A program made the translations under genes and the position numbers. Below, in pieces: positions 36,232-48,157 of a DNA stretch of 64,000 nucleotides (positions are counted from its first letter, which is position 1; each line of letters opens with the position of its first letter). Source of the stretch: Hericium rajendrae (taxonomy: Eukaryota; Basidiomycota; Agaricomycetes; Russulales; Hericiaceae); assembly GCA_033439255.1 (NCBI GenBank), contig CM065883.1, positions 620,001 through 684,000 on the forward strand, in the 5' to 3' direction. Under the pieces are notes generated by a model, which was not told the origin of the DNA, searched no databases, and saw nothing but the letters and a program-made list of their open reading frames with translations.

Positions 36232-38776
36232 TTACGGGGACCTGTATATTTTCCGGTGCTTTTCCATGCAATGCAACTCGAAATCCACGAAGGTGATCTG
36301 CTCAAACAAATTGGGCCAGTCTCTGTCCGAATTGTTCTGGATGAGAATCCTAAAAAGCGCAGTGAGAACCAGGCGATGTCAAGGCTTCGGAAGGCGCGCA
36401 CAAGCAATGAGTACATATGAATCGACCGCCGACGCTACCGTCTTCACGGAAAAGCTTTTTCACCTCTGCTTCAAAAGTAAACGTTTCCTGAGCGTGATTA
36501 TGAGAGCCGATTGCGTATTCCAGACAATTTATGACACACCACCTCTTGTGGGGCCATCCGAGGTGTGCCGAGAGGTAGACGCGCCTTGCTGTGAAGATCG
36601 ACGATCCTGTAGAAAACCTTAAGCATCACGGGTTGCATTCATCGATGCACCGGGCCGTCTAACCTCATGGTTATCATCTGGAGTAAAAGCGTCAGTGAGA
36701 CGGGACAATATTAGCGTTAGATTACATTACCAGGTTCATTTGAAGTCGACCATGTTCTCGTTCTCGTTACGACATGATCCGGCAGAGACAACTGTGCGGG
36801 TTCTGCAGGTCGCCGATGGGGGAAGCGCTGCAGAGTCGCAATATACTCCGCCCCTGCACGTTGGCTCTCCAGTAGCATCTGCACGTCCTCTTCCAATCTC
36901 CGACGTGCGGCGCCATTGGCCTCTTCCCAGTTCTTCCGCTCAGTCTCGAGCCTTTCCTCTTGGCTCGCTTCCAGCTTCTGGTAAGAATCGAGTAGCTTGC
37001 GGTATGCCGGAGAGGTCGTCGGATCCGATGTAGAAGCATATAGTTTCTGCGTCAGCGCATCACGCTCGCGTTCTAATGCTTCGACTTTCTTCCTGAGCAT
37101 GGCGTTGTCGCTTTCGTTTCGATCAGCGCGAAGACTGGCACGTTCGAGAAGCACCCATGGCTATCAAAAAGCGGCACAAGAGTCAAACGCTGTCAACGAA
37201 CTATGCGGGAAGGAGTAGGAGACGTACATTAGATAGTTCTGCTCCGCCAGTCAACGGCGGGAAAGCCGGGAGTTGCGCAGGTTGGTCATTGTCTGTGTGA
37301 CCAGGTATTCCAGGTCCCTGTGGTGGATGGCCATATTCCCCGCCTGCCAACGGAGAGGGCGGCTCGGCCCTGGCCGAAGTTGCGCTTGTCGGCGACTCAG
37401 GTGGCGGAGTGAATAATAATTGTGGATCACCTCGAAACTTGGAACTGGATCCTTCAGGCGCACTGGGAACCTAAGATAATGGACATCAGAGGATGTTGTG
37501 GGCAAGAAATAGATGCTTACATTAGTTTGCGGCGAGGCGGGAGGCAGGTCAAACCGAGTACGCTTTTCTGGAGGCGGGCCTCCAGTCTTGGACACTGTGG
37601 AAGAACCTCCGAAGCTCGTTTTCTGAGAAGCGGGTCGTTTTGACGGTGAAGTCGCGTTACGCGACGGCTGTTCATGATCTGCTAAGGGCGGGCGGGCACG
37701 TGTGCGGCCAGCTTGCGGTGCCGATGGCGAGTCCGTTTCCGCAGACGTAGTCGAAACATCTCCAGTCTTCGTTATGGGGCGCTTTTGCGGGGGCGCTCCG
37801 GTGTGGGATCTTGTCGACGGTTCTTCGTCGCTGTTGACCAGATCCTTCTGTGGTCGGGCGCCAGGTAGAGTCAAGCTCCGCGGACGAGCCGTTTGCATGT
37901 TTCCAGACGACCACGTCCCTCGCATATTCGGCTTCTTGTACATGCGTCGTGGACCAACTTCGAGAGGCTGACGATCCTTCGCCTCCGTATTCCTGTCTGG
38001 ACTTTTTGAAAGCCTCCGCCCACTCGTGTCGTACAATGGCAGAGACCTCGGTGCGTCGTCGCGCGGGCACCGCGCAGGCGTCTTCTTTGGCCCCTTTCCT
38101 GGCACTAGTAAAGGCGGCTGCGTTGGCTGACATCTCCATGTCTTGATAGTTTGAGCCGGGGTGAAATCTTCTAAATTGATCTTGCTCTGCCAACCTTCCA
38201 CTGCCTCCGATCCCCAAATTGCCTTTCGAACGTTGTCATGCTCAGATTCGGCAATCGTTTTGAGCCAAGTTGTCCGTAAAGCACGGAGAGTGTTCTCCGC
38301 GCCCCATCGCCATTTCTTTCCGGTGAAAAGAAAGATCAGTGAATGTACATAAGGGTGCTTGACGTATCGTCGTCCTACAGAGTTCATTAATTATGCTAGA
38401 CAGTAAATAACCCGTGACAAGAGTGCGTACCAAAATTCCCCGCCCACTGAATCCAGATTCCACGCTGAAGACAAAGATGAATCGCTCCACCGTCCGACTG
38501 CTCCTCGACCCATATATTCCCCTCCTGAGCTAGGCGTATATCTGGAGAATTGGACGATGAATAGATGTTCCACGATATATCATATTGTCTTGGCTTTTCT
38601 GACTCGTCTTCCCTCCGTAACCTTCCCTTTTCTTTGTGGACGACTCGTTTGAAGGGATAGTCTGATGGTAACGTCGACACCGTGCTCATGTCCTTTGCGT
38701 GTCTGACTTTCGACCAAAGATCTTCTGGAACACTATTCCTGCGAGTGTCGTCCCACGGTGCTACCGGTCGATGCAC
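36232..38776 (-). CDS. Family A copy 2: uncharacterised coiled-coil protein
   Basis: This inverted paralogue of the gene at 13.5-16 kb has all its blocks: APWDDTRRNS, QYDISWNIY, RLAQEGNIWVEEQ, GGAIHLCLQRGIWIQW, LFTGKKWRWGAE, NLEDFTPAQTIKTW and LYDTSGRRLSKS. A long Pro/Ser/Lys-rich part follows (RPASQKTSFGGSSTV), then the coiled coil (LLERASLRADRNESDNAML, KVEALERERDALTQKLY, YRKLLDSYQKLEASQEERLE), FEAEVKKLFREDGSVGG, CTHCLC and DWPNLFEQITFVDFELH. Coding similarity to copy 1 is roughly 50-60% by eye. The disordered middle is the most diverged, while exon order is kept. No ATG is evident before HRPVAPWDD, so the start is unresolved and the coordinate is the limit of the open frame. The stop is TAA at 36232-36234. 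The function is unknown. Confidence 0.6.
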
Positions 38777-39692
38777 TTGGCCTGGTCATAGAACGTCAGC
38801 ATATGTCCCGTCCTACGAGACGCAACAACTCGCCTTTCGACATTGCGAAAGGTGCAATTGGTGGGTTAAAATCTGTAGCAGCTGTCTTGACTTCGGGTCA
38901 AGTGGGAGGTCGATTTCAAGAGGGGTCTTGGACAAGGCGGACGCAGTACACTTGTAGCCCCTCGAGGCTGCGACATTTGAATCCGTCTAACCGAAACTGA
39001 ACTGGACCTTCCGTAGTTGGCTTTACCGCAGTTGTTATTGGCACTTCCGCGTGCCAAGACCTCTGCGCCCACAGTAACACAATACAAATTTCGGATGACA
39101 TTCCCATGAGGAAGACGTCAACATTACAGTTCTTTTTTCCAGGAAGAACGTCATGGATGACAGAGGAAGAAACGATTACTGCAACCTTATGCCCTGCTTA
39201 TACCAGTGATCTTGCAGCCCGATGCACAGATACTGCCTTGTCGTTTGTTTCAAAGATTGCACGAGGTATAAATATCATGAAGGAAGGAGAAATGAGAAAC
39301 CAGTATTTCGACCACGCCAAGAAGTTACTGGCAGTTGGTACATAACTGCCGCGGAGTCGAACACACCTTCTGTGGCAACTCTTTTACGTCTTATGCGTCC
39401 GGCAACATATTGATATTGCCTACTGCAAAGTTGTAATTTGGAGAAGATGCTGGTATAAGATATCATTGTGGTATCAGCCTAAGACTATGCGATGTGGTAA
39501 ATATGTGACGATATGATCCCAAAAGATGACAGAACCAAAAAAAAATGCGAACGAGCGGAGAAACGCGCAAAGCAGGACATAGCAGAGTATCAGATACCAT
39601 CGTTGTCTTAAGAACATACCACCTCGCATATGAGATATAATCTCCCCATGCCTTACCTCCAAACCATGCGATTTGAACTGCAAGGACCAGAA
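38777..39692. other. Upstream flank of family A copy 2
   Basis: The first 260 bp or so, read on the minus strand, align by eye with the upstream flank of copy 1. The rest, up to the Uds1-domain gene's stop, has no recognised feature. Confidence 0.45.
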
Positions 39693-42598
39693 TTATATCT
39701 TCCCTGCTGCTCGCAGTTGCGTCCGCAAGTTCCCGTTCTCCGTCTGCATCGTATTCAGCTCCTCGAGCAGCGCGATTCGCTGTGTCTGCTCGCGCATTTG
39801 CATCCTCGCGATCTCTTCCTTGGCCCTATCTAGTGCAGCGCGCGCCTCTGAAAGCTGCGCGTCCATCTGTCGCCGGACACCCTCGGTCGAGACACTTGAC
39901 GATGCAGCCTCTTCGGCTAGCCTGAGTGTACGTGCACTGAGCGATGCGTTCGCATCCGTCAGCTCTCGACATGCTTCCGCCTGCTCTGCTGCCTGCATCT
40001 CCAAATCCCGTTTCTCCGTCTCCAGACGGTCCACGGTATCCTGTAAATCCTGCACTTCATGTTGTCTACGATAAAAAGACTATCAGAAAATCTCAAAGAG
40101 GAAGTAAAACAGGGGCGCATACAATGCAGACAATCTCTCTGTGTTCGCCTTGTGTCGGTCCTCCAGTGTCTTGACCTGCTTCTGATACGTCTCAAGCGCA
40201 GCATTACTGTCCAGTGCGAGTTTCTGCGCCCGCTCCGCGTTCTTCTTCAGCAAATCATGGGCTTGTGCGAACCGGATGAGCCTCTCGATCAGCATGCGGT
40301 CGTCCGTGATCAACGCCTGCACGCGAGTGGCGAATGCCTCAACCGAGAACGTCCCTGCTCCCTTGCCGTCTTTATCGGCTGCACCATTCGCATTGCCAGA
40401 ATATAGGGACTTGAGCGAGCGAACGTCCATGTCCGAGATAGAGGAAGGCGTGACCTTGGGGCTGCCTGGTCCAGCAATTGGCGATCCTGATGCTGTACGG
40501 AATGGCCTAGCTGCACCGGGCCGCGAAGCAGTGGCGCGTGCTTCAGGCGAGGGAAGAGTAGCCCATATCGGCTGAAGAAGAGCGACGATCTGTTTTGCGT
40601 CGGCGGCGAAGTCGATGGGTGCGCTGGGAATACGCTCTGTGATAAATGTCTCTGCGGGCCGTTCCTACGAGTCATCGAAATGTCAGATATGGCGTACCAC
40701 AAGCAGGCAGAAAAAAAAATCACCTTCAGGCTCTTCTCCAGTGATGTAATCTTGGCTTGTGCTTCATCTAGTTGGGCTAAGACTGCCTGGCGCTTCTCCA
40801 TCTCCAAGGCTAGCTGCTCCTCGTGTTCCGACTGTCCTTTCGCGCTCCCGCCTCCGGCCTCAAGGTATTTGCCAAGGGCATCGACCAATACCTGGAGTGT
40901 AAGCTCGCGTGAGTATAGTGGCACATCGTGCATCTGCACAATTGCTCGGAGCCCTTCTCTTGCGTCGTCAATCTCGTCCTTGCATCTATCCTCGATCCCT
41001 TCCTTCTCCATCTCCCACACCTCCCTCTGCGTGTCCCAAGCTGCACGCTCGCTGTCCCACATCCCTCGCCCCTCAACCCACTTCTCCCGCTCAGCCTCCA
41101 GCTCCTCTCGTATCCTCGCTGCCTCTGCTTTCCCTGCTGCCTCCACCCTCATCAGATTCTCCCGCAGCGTCACGCTCTCCCCGCTCTGCTCTTCGAGCAC
41201 CTCCAGTCTCCTCTCGAGAATCTCCACCTCCCGTCCTTTCTCATCCGCCAGCCGCTTCATTTCCTCCAGCTCGCCTTCTCTGTCATCCCAAGAGTGTCTC
41301 TCCAACTCCCATCCTTCTCTCTCCCGTTCATGCCTTCCAATTAAATCCTCCAGCTCCCTGATCCTCTGCTCCATATCTCCACCGCCCCTCACCTGGCCCT
41401 CCAACTCAAGCCGCTCCTCCCGCAACATCACGAGCTCGCCATCCTTCTCGTCCAGCTCCTCCATCAGCTGCTTGACGCGTTGCTCCATGGTCAACATATC
41501 CGCGGCTGTTGGCGGTGGTCGCGCACGCCGTGGTACCACTGCGCCTTCATGCCCCGCAAACAGATGTGCGCCGTCGAAGCGTCCCTTGGACGAGATTGAC
41601 ATGCTTGTGACAGACGAGACAGGACTCATCTGCACGCTGCGGCTCGGCGTGCTGTATCCCGACTCGTTTCCGCCTGCAGTCGACTCCGGACCGGCCTTCC
41701 GCTCCAGGTCACGAAGGGAATGGCTGAGCACGCCTGCGCGGTGCTCGAGCAAGCGGCGGTGGACGTCGCTCGCGCGTTCGAGGATTTTCCAGAGCTCGCG
41801 CTGCGCGGTGTCGACTTTCCGATTCGCGGTGTCGACCTGCTCCGAGGACTGCTTCGATGCGCGTTTCGACGCGTGATTGACCTTGGCGAGATTCACGGCG
41901 GCATCGCGGATCTTGGTCTCGAGTGCGAGCTTCTTGCGCATGGCCACGAGGCGCGATGAGAGGACTTGATGTTCCTGTACATACATTCGCCGATGGGCGT
42001 GAGATGAGCAAATAGAATAAAGGAGCCAAACGCACCTTCTTGAGGTCGTCGACCTCTTCCGCGCTGAGGATGTCATATCCTCGACTGTCCACTACAGCTT
42101 CAGACGAGAGCAGACTCATCAGCAGTTCATCTCGCGTGCTCAGCATCCCCGATCCGCGCTTCCACTCGCCCCGTTCCCATTCTCGCCGTTCATGACGGAC
42201 TTGCGTGTAGTCAAGTTTGAGAGAACCGAGCGAGGTGACGATGGGCCCGCAACGGGTGGCGATAAGGCGCGAGCAGCGACAGCGGATGCTGGGTATCGAC
42301 CAGTTGTAGATGATTGAGAGGCGGAAGGGGAATGTGTCGGTGTAGATCTGCTCTGCGGAACTGGCGGCACACTTGCGAATCCGTTTGTTTGCCTACCGTT
42401 CGCGCCTTCGGGTGACGGCGGGCGCGATCGCTGCTTGTCCTTCCTGAATTTGAGGCCCTGTGTGGTCGGCGATGGTGTAGGAGGTTCGAACTGGTCCCGT
42501 GGGGGCGATGTCGATGGTGAGTTGGAGAGGTTTGGAGGCATGTTGGGTGGTGGTGTCGTGCTCGAGCCCCCACCTAGGAAGCGGCGCATGCCATTCAT
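39693..42598 (-). CDS. Uds1 (up-regulated during septation) domain coiled-coil protein
   Basis: The protein has a disordered Pro/Ser N-terminus (MNGMRRFLGGGSSTTPPPN) and then the Uds1 domain: DELLMSLLSSEAVVDSRGYD, ILSAEEVDDLKK and RKKLALETKIRDAAVNLAKV. A very long Glu/Arg/Leu-rich coiled coil follows, typified by QRVKQLMEELDEKDGELVML, RLEVLEEQSGESVTLREN and QDLQDTVDRLETEKRDLEMQ, ending QLRAAGKI. The family is named after a fission yeast gene induced at septation. A structural role at the septum or cortex is inferred. One frame slip lies near 42160-42165 in a G run, between the N-terminal part and GEWKRGSGMLSTRDELL. Introns follow DDLKK, SLEKSLK and RLSA. A strong antisense open frame opposite the coiled coil is a shadow of its codon bias. 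Confidence 0.83.
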
Positions 42599-43255
42599 CT
42601 CCGGAAAATAGGTGGGTTGAGTTCGGCCAGCTGAAAAGTCCGGAGAGCTCGATGGGAACGGTAAAAAGTGTGCTCAATGGGGGTGTTACGGCACCATCCA
42701 CCGCGGGGGAACCTTCCTTTTTTGTGGCTGCACTTTGAGCGTGGTCAAGCTCAAGGTTCAGAGGGATTGAGTTCAGCAAAATCGTGAGGACGTCGAGTCA
42801 ATCTGATTCACAGATGAAGAGGTCAAAGGGAAGAGAAGATAGAGCTGGTGTAAAGAGCACGATAATAACGTGGCTGGCAGTTATAATCAATCAATATTTG
42901 TTTACTACGCTGATTTCGAAATCTTATTACACAGGGAAAGTACTCGTCGATGCTCTCCTCAATATTTACAGGTTCTGTGGATGTCCCGAAGGATGTCCCA
43001 AATGGAAGTCAGCCATTCGCAAGATCCTCTTTTCTACACGAAAGCAGTGCGAAGACCACACAAACCCACCCAAAAACTGAATTTGGGATTAGCCCTGTGC
43101 AAGCTCGGCGATCATCTTATGGGTATATCCCAGTCAACTACAAGAATGATAATCAGAGACAAATGAACACTGACGAACGGTCATCCCGGATTTGCAAGCG
43201 CCGCATACTTCTCATTCGCGCAATGTGGGCAACTCCAGCTGACTTGATGTAAAAA
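42599..43255. other. Intergenic, nothing recognised
   Basis: This is the promoter side of the Uds1-domain gene and the 3' flank of the F-box relic. Overlapping short open frames in three phases look non-coding. Confidence 0.5.
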
Positions 43256-44039
43256 TCATGGGAGAACTCCTCGACAGAAGCACAGCATGAGAGGCCCCGG
43301 GTCTGATTCGCGATTGTAATCATATGCTGTGAGTGCGAGCCGCTCTAATGACAGAGAAAGGGTACGCATGTGTGTCAACATTGCATGGTAGCTGATCTGG
43401 TCAAGCTGGTCGTAGTGCTTGTCGTAGTCCATCGCAAAGGCTCCTGACAGATGCCGTAATACAGGCCCACAAAACACGGACATTTGTGACAGGGAGGCCG
43501 GGATTTTCAACCACATAAGGAGTCGCAAACGGGGCGTCAAAAGAGTCGGCGGACGGCCAGAGATACTTATGATGTTGAGGAGGATATCATCTCGCATGAT
43601 GTATTCGTCGTCCACCGCGAGTCCTACTACGCGGCGTGCGTAGGCATTGAATCTGGTGTAGTCCGCCTGCTCCACGTATTCGCGAGCAGAGGACTATACG
43701 ACGAATAATCGTGAAGATACAACGGACGATTTGACTCACATAATAATGATCTCGATCATTATCCATATTGTGCCCATTCATAAAATCCGTTGGAAGACCA
43801 AGGAGACTGAGAAAAGCGGTCCTAATCCTGACAAATAAATACCAGAGACCAGAGAGCATCCAAACGAGAAACGCCTGCATGTCGGCGCCAAACATGCGAG
43901 ATCTTCGTTGCCACTAGGGAAACCGTAGTCGAGAAAATCCGTTACAGGGGTCAATGTCGAGTTCTGAGAGTGATGGGATGCGATACACAAAATTAATGAT
44001 AAGCTGCAGGTTTTCTGGCATCTCGAGACATCTGTGCAT
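43256..44039 (-). pseudogene. F-box protein, truncated
   Basis: This copy is of the very large basidiomycete F-box family. It begins MHRCLEMPENLQLIINF, then GNEDLACLAPTCRRFS (the F-box helices), a GLGPLFSV segment, and TRFNAYARRVVGLAVDDE, followed by RPPTLLTPRLRLLMWLKIP. Usual members run 450 residues or more with leucine-rich C-terminal repeats; this one stops after about 250. An intron (donor GTGAGT, acceptor TATAG) links DRDHYY to SSAREYVEQADY. At least two frame changes are needed, one around the first intron and one after RRFS. Some could be sequencing errors, but the early end suggests a decayed copy. Such proteins would be SCF ubiquitin-ligase adaptors. Confidence 0.6.
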
Positions 44040-44849
44040 GGTGTTGATTTAGGATTGGCGGTTCTTCTTCGGTAGATCAGTTCATAGAAAGTCGAGATAT
44101 CCGTGGATCCGTCTTCTCTAAAGTCCGACTACTGGTCCGTTCAGAGTCTGTTCGTATAGATATCGAAAGACTCTGAAGCACTAAATCGGAGATGATGAAG
44201 ACACAGTACTGAGGACTGCTTCCGGTTGACAAGATGGAATTGGAAACTGACAAGATAGATGAACGTCATTTCTAGCATCAATGGTGGCGGAGGAAAGCAT
44301 CCCAATATCAAGGACTTACCTCCGAAGCTGCCATGGGCGCAGTCAAATGTGACGCAGAAAACAGTCGTTCTGCGTTTGATCGTGGCCAGAGAATGCCATC
44401 AACTAACTAACGGGGAATATTGCAGAAATTTGGAGTGGCAGTCGCAGAGTGACAAAAGGCCTAACGCCATGATGAACTTGAAGCATGTTTGCTCAATCGG
44501 ATGAACTCGGACAAACCCACCCAAACAAATCTGTGACAGCGAAATGACAGTGAAATGGCTCGCCATCATATTTTAGGATCTTCGACGATGCATACTATGG
44601 AGCAGATGGGAGGAAGGGTATCGAGACATCCGGGCGTACAGCTGGTAAATACAAGAAATTATACGAAACACAACTTCAAACAGATAGTTCAAACTTCACA
44701 TCGCAGCTTCCAGCGTAGCTTCCTCTGCCAGCTGCACGCGCGATGAGGTGAATAAGAGTTGTATATGCACTGACAAATACATACGAGGCTTCTCTTCTCT
44801 GTCTTCTATGATTTTCGCAGCGACGACGTCAGGCCCATTCCGCTGCCCA
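44040..44849. other. Intergenic, nothing recognised
   Basis: The region between the F-box relic and the phosphatase-inhibitor gene is AT-richer than its surroundings. No coding or RNA signature was seen. Confidence 0.5.
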
Positions 44850-45844
44850 CTACGTCCCCCGCGCGACGCCGTTCACCTTCGGATGCCCATGGGCACTGTC
44901 ATCTTCCATGGAGACATCCGCGCTAGCGTCGTCCGTATCAGCACCGTTTTCGACCGTCGAGTCAGCATCGCCATCTTCTTCTTCCATGAGCTTCTGCGCT
45001 CGCTGGGGTGGAGAGCGGATAAGAACGCGTGCAACGGCTTCAAGAAAGCGAAATCATGAACCTTCATCGCCTCGGCCTCATTCGAATAGTGTCTCCCGCG
45101 AGCGCGGAGGAACGCGGCGTGTTTCGCAGCAGCTGTAGTCAGGCCAGCTGATCAGCCCCACCCTCACATCAGGTGCGCAGAATCCACATACTTTCCTCGT
45201 CCATCTCCTCAACTCCTCCTCAACTTCGCCCTGCTCAACGCCGCCCACAACTAGGATCTCGCCACGCGCCTCGTGGGGGAGTGTGAAGCTCGTGCTCCGG
45301 CTCGAGCTGCGGCTGATGGACCGCACGATGCCCGGCCGGTCGGCGGGCGTGGCACTGGCGCTGGAAAACGACGTACGGCGGGAAGAGGGGCCGGAATTCA
45401 CCGCGCCTGTGCTGCTGATGTCTCCGGGCGACTGGGCACGGGGCATTGGGAGGATAGCGAGGCGCCGGAAAGCTCAAGATCAGGGATGTCTGAATAGGAG
45501 AGGGCATAGGTACGGGAACAGACGGCAGGATGAGTGCAGACGACGTACCTCCCTCGAGTTCGTCCAGCTCAGGATTGTAGCGAACATAGGGCGTTTTCGG
45601 CTCGGTGATTTTCATCTGGCTGTCCTTCTGCAGCTCCGTGAGCGCGAGATTCGCCTTCATCCCACTGCAGACTACTCGTGACGGATCGTTCAGGATGAAT
45701 GCATAGCACAAGTTCAGATATAACTCACTGTTGTCCTCCATTAGAAACCGGAGGAGCATTCTTCAAGATGCCTTTGGGCTTCACTGAGCCGGATGCGGAG
45801 CGGCTCGGTACGGGAGGTACGGGAGGGGTTGGTGTTTCTGACAT
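44850..45844 (-). CDS. GLC8: Protein phosphatase 1 inhibitor-2 family protein
   Basis: This regulator of type-1 protein phosphatase is the counterpart of yeast Glc8 and animal IPP-2. The N-terminus has the short docking motif region [11 protein letters not shown], followed by SLQWDE and [20 protein letters not shown], then [14 protein letters not shown], the IPP-2 core. The C-terminal helix is [20 protein letters not shown]. In the intact human and yeast proteins this region (HYNE/HYSNE) occupies the phosphatase active site. An acidic tail ([19 protein letters not shown]) ends at TAG 44850-44852. Introns follow SNGGQ, ELEG, the VEEELR region and EAEAMK. One extra base is apparent near 45655 (LQWDE/ANLALTE), and one base is missing near 45440. 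The start [13 protein letters not shown] is the first ATG. It is divergent from MTD1. Confidence 0.87.
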
Positions 45845-46208
45845 TTTTGTGGCTCCAAAAACACAAAAGCAGTATCAAATCGGTCAAGTATAAGTCAACC
45901 AAAGACGCAAGACGCAGGGCTAAGAGGTAAGGTTAGAAGGAAACGGATGAGCAGCAGGCGGTGAACTCGTTTCTAGTGAACGCCAATCAGTAGCAGCAGC
46001 ACGCCGGAAATGGCAGCCTGTGGCGTGGCCCCCGCGCTCCCACGCCTCGATCGGTGCCACATCACGTGACTCCGAACTTTGGGGAATTTGAAATTCAGCA
46101 TTTTCGCGTCGGGCGCGTTTTGCAGAAAGCTGATCAGGATATGACTCGTATAGCCTATTGTACTTTCTTACCACCTCTCTGTAGACCTGCCCTGTCTGTA
46201 TTCTAACG
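45845..46208. promoter_or_regulatory. Divergent promoter, IPP-2 / MTD1
   Basis: About 360 bp separate the two ATGs. No TATA box or repeat stands out. Confidence 0.4.
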
Positions 46209-47736
46209 ATGACCGACCACCCTGTCCCGAAGGGCCTTCTGCTCAAAGCGGATGCCGTCGCCGGACCCTTCCTTATTGAAGTCCAGCAATCACTCACCAC
46301 GCGCCCACGCGCCCCCAAATTGGTCGGCATCCTCTCGACGTCCTCTGCGCCCAGCAGGAGCTACGCAGAGTTCACGCGCAAGCAGTGCATCGCGCTCGGC
46401 GTCGACTTTGTGCTGCGCGAGGTCGGCGCAGCGAAGGATGCGGCCGCCTTCGCGGAGGGCGAAGGCGTCGAAGAGGCTATCATCGAGGCGAACGGCGATG
46501 CGAATGTGGATGGCATCATGGTGGGCAGTTGCTCTAGCATGTACAGCTATCTAATTTATGAATGCGATGTGCTTTTTCGTGAAGGTGTATTATCCGATCT
46601 TTGGTCCCCAGCAGGTTTGAGTATGCTTGCGCGAAGCTATGATACCGGCTCTGATCTTTTATGCAGGACCATTATCTGCAGCAGGTGGATGGAAATAATA
46701 TGTCCATCTGATTCTACGAGTCTGATCTTCGAGTTCAGGTTGTATCCCCATTCAAAGATGTTGAAGGCCTCAACTTCAAATTCCACTTTAACTTATACCA
46801 TAAGTCAGTATCTTCGACCCAAATACTATCTGAAGGAGTATTCACGCAAGTACACTAGCATTCGGTACCTCGACCCACAAACCCTTATCTCCTCTGCCCC
46901 GCTCGTACAGGCCCCCGCACCAACCACAGAAGACGTCCCGCCCGCCGGCACAGTCAAGTCCGTCCTACCCTGCACGCCGCTCGCGATCGTAAAATGCCTC
47001 GAAAACATCGGCGTATACAACACGATCCTTCCCTACGGCGACCGCGCATACGGCAAGACGATCACCGTCATCAACCGGTACGTGCGCCCGGGTCCACTCC
47101 ACTATTGCCCTCCTGACCTCCGACTCCCCGCCCAGCTCGGAAGTCGTCGGCCGCCCGCTCGCGGCCCTGCTCGCGAACGACGGCGCGCGTGTCTTCTCCG
47201 TCGACATCGACAGCATCCAGGAGTATACGAAGCGCCCATCGACGGCGAGCGCGCGGCGCTATCACCCACACCACACCGTGCACCCCTGCGCGCGCGCGCT
47301 CGAGGAATGCCTTGCGCTCTCGGACGTTGTGGTGAGCGCGGTGCCGAGCACGCAGTGTACAAGGTGAAGACGGCGGCGCTCAAGGACGGATGTGTTTGCG
47401 TCAACGTCGCGTCGGAGAAGAACTTCGAGGCGGATGTGAGGGAAAAGGTGCGTTCTTGGTAGAACAAGCAAGGAGCAGTGCTGACAGGCTCGTGCAGGCA
47501 TCGTTGTATATCCCGGCGGTCGGGAAGATCACGATCTTGATGCTTTTGCGCAATCTGTGGTTATTTCTAGGTTCATGTCTTCCCTGCTTTACTCACCATT
47601 TTGCAGGTTAAGGCTCGGTCAATATCAGGATCTGCTGGTGTCGCAGGTCATCATAGCTAGAATGAAAGCAGATAATAAATTGGAGACAACGCACCACATA
47701 AGAACGAAAAGGACTAGAAATACTACCCATAGATAG
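46209..47736 (+). CDS. MTD1: NAD-dependent methylene-THF dehydrogenase
   Basis: This cytosolic enzyme oxidises 5,10-methylene-THF to methenyl-THF with NAD in one-carbon metabolism. It reads KLVGILSTSSAPSRSYAEFT, EEAIIEANGDANVDGIM, VYYPIFGPQQ, DHYLQQ, KDVEGLNFKFHFNLYHNIRY, then KSVLPCTPLAIVKCLENIGV, YGKTITVINR, SEVVGRPLAALLANDGARVF and ASLYIPAVGKITILMLLRNL. A 30-nt exon (46585-46614) and an 18-nt exon (46667-46684, DHYLQQ) are needed to rebuild the conserved YFP.FG..QDQYLQQ segment. One frame slip lies near 47359 (AVPSTQ/VYKVKTAAL). The 3' end is uncertain. Splicing at GTTATT..GCAG gives RLGQYQDLL and a stop at 47736, the better family fit; without it the stop is at 47611. Confidence 0.9.
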
Positions 47737-48157
47737 ACAGTTCTGTATTGACGGTACCAACACCGAAGTTCCAATTTGAACTACATACAAGAAGTAGTCA
47801 AAATGTCCACGACGTATGCCGCGTTTATGTATGAAACAAAACCGAAAACGATAATGATGATGAAAGGGGTGCGCTGTCGAATTAAAAGGTGAAGTAATGA
47901 GTAGTGGACGGGTCGATGCGGGGGTTATGTTGGGTTATGTTACGGCTATGATTCATTGAGCTTCTCTCCTCTGCCCCCAAACCATAGCTGTCGTAATACT
48001 TTCATTAGAGTATGCTATGCGAGGTTATCCAATTTGACGATCCCTGCGCTCCATGTCCTCCTTCGTGTCCCCTTTCTCCAACATTGCCCCAAGGGCGAAA
48101 CAGGTATCCGACGTGACTCTATGAAAAATTTGGGCTAAACGCGCGCCCGGGAATCGA
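47737..48157. other. Convergent 3' region
   Basis: This lies between the 3' ends of MTD1 (plus) and ORM1 (minus). Nothing was recognised. Confidence 0.5.

Noticed and set aside
40680-41876. 398-codon plus-strand open frame
   Set aside because: It lies exactly antisense to the Glu/Arg/Leu-rich coiled coil of the Uds1-domain gene. Its Ser/Leu-rich composition is the mirror of that codon bias, with no domain of its own.
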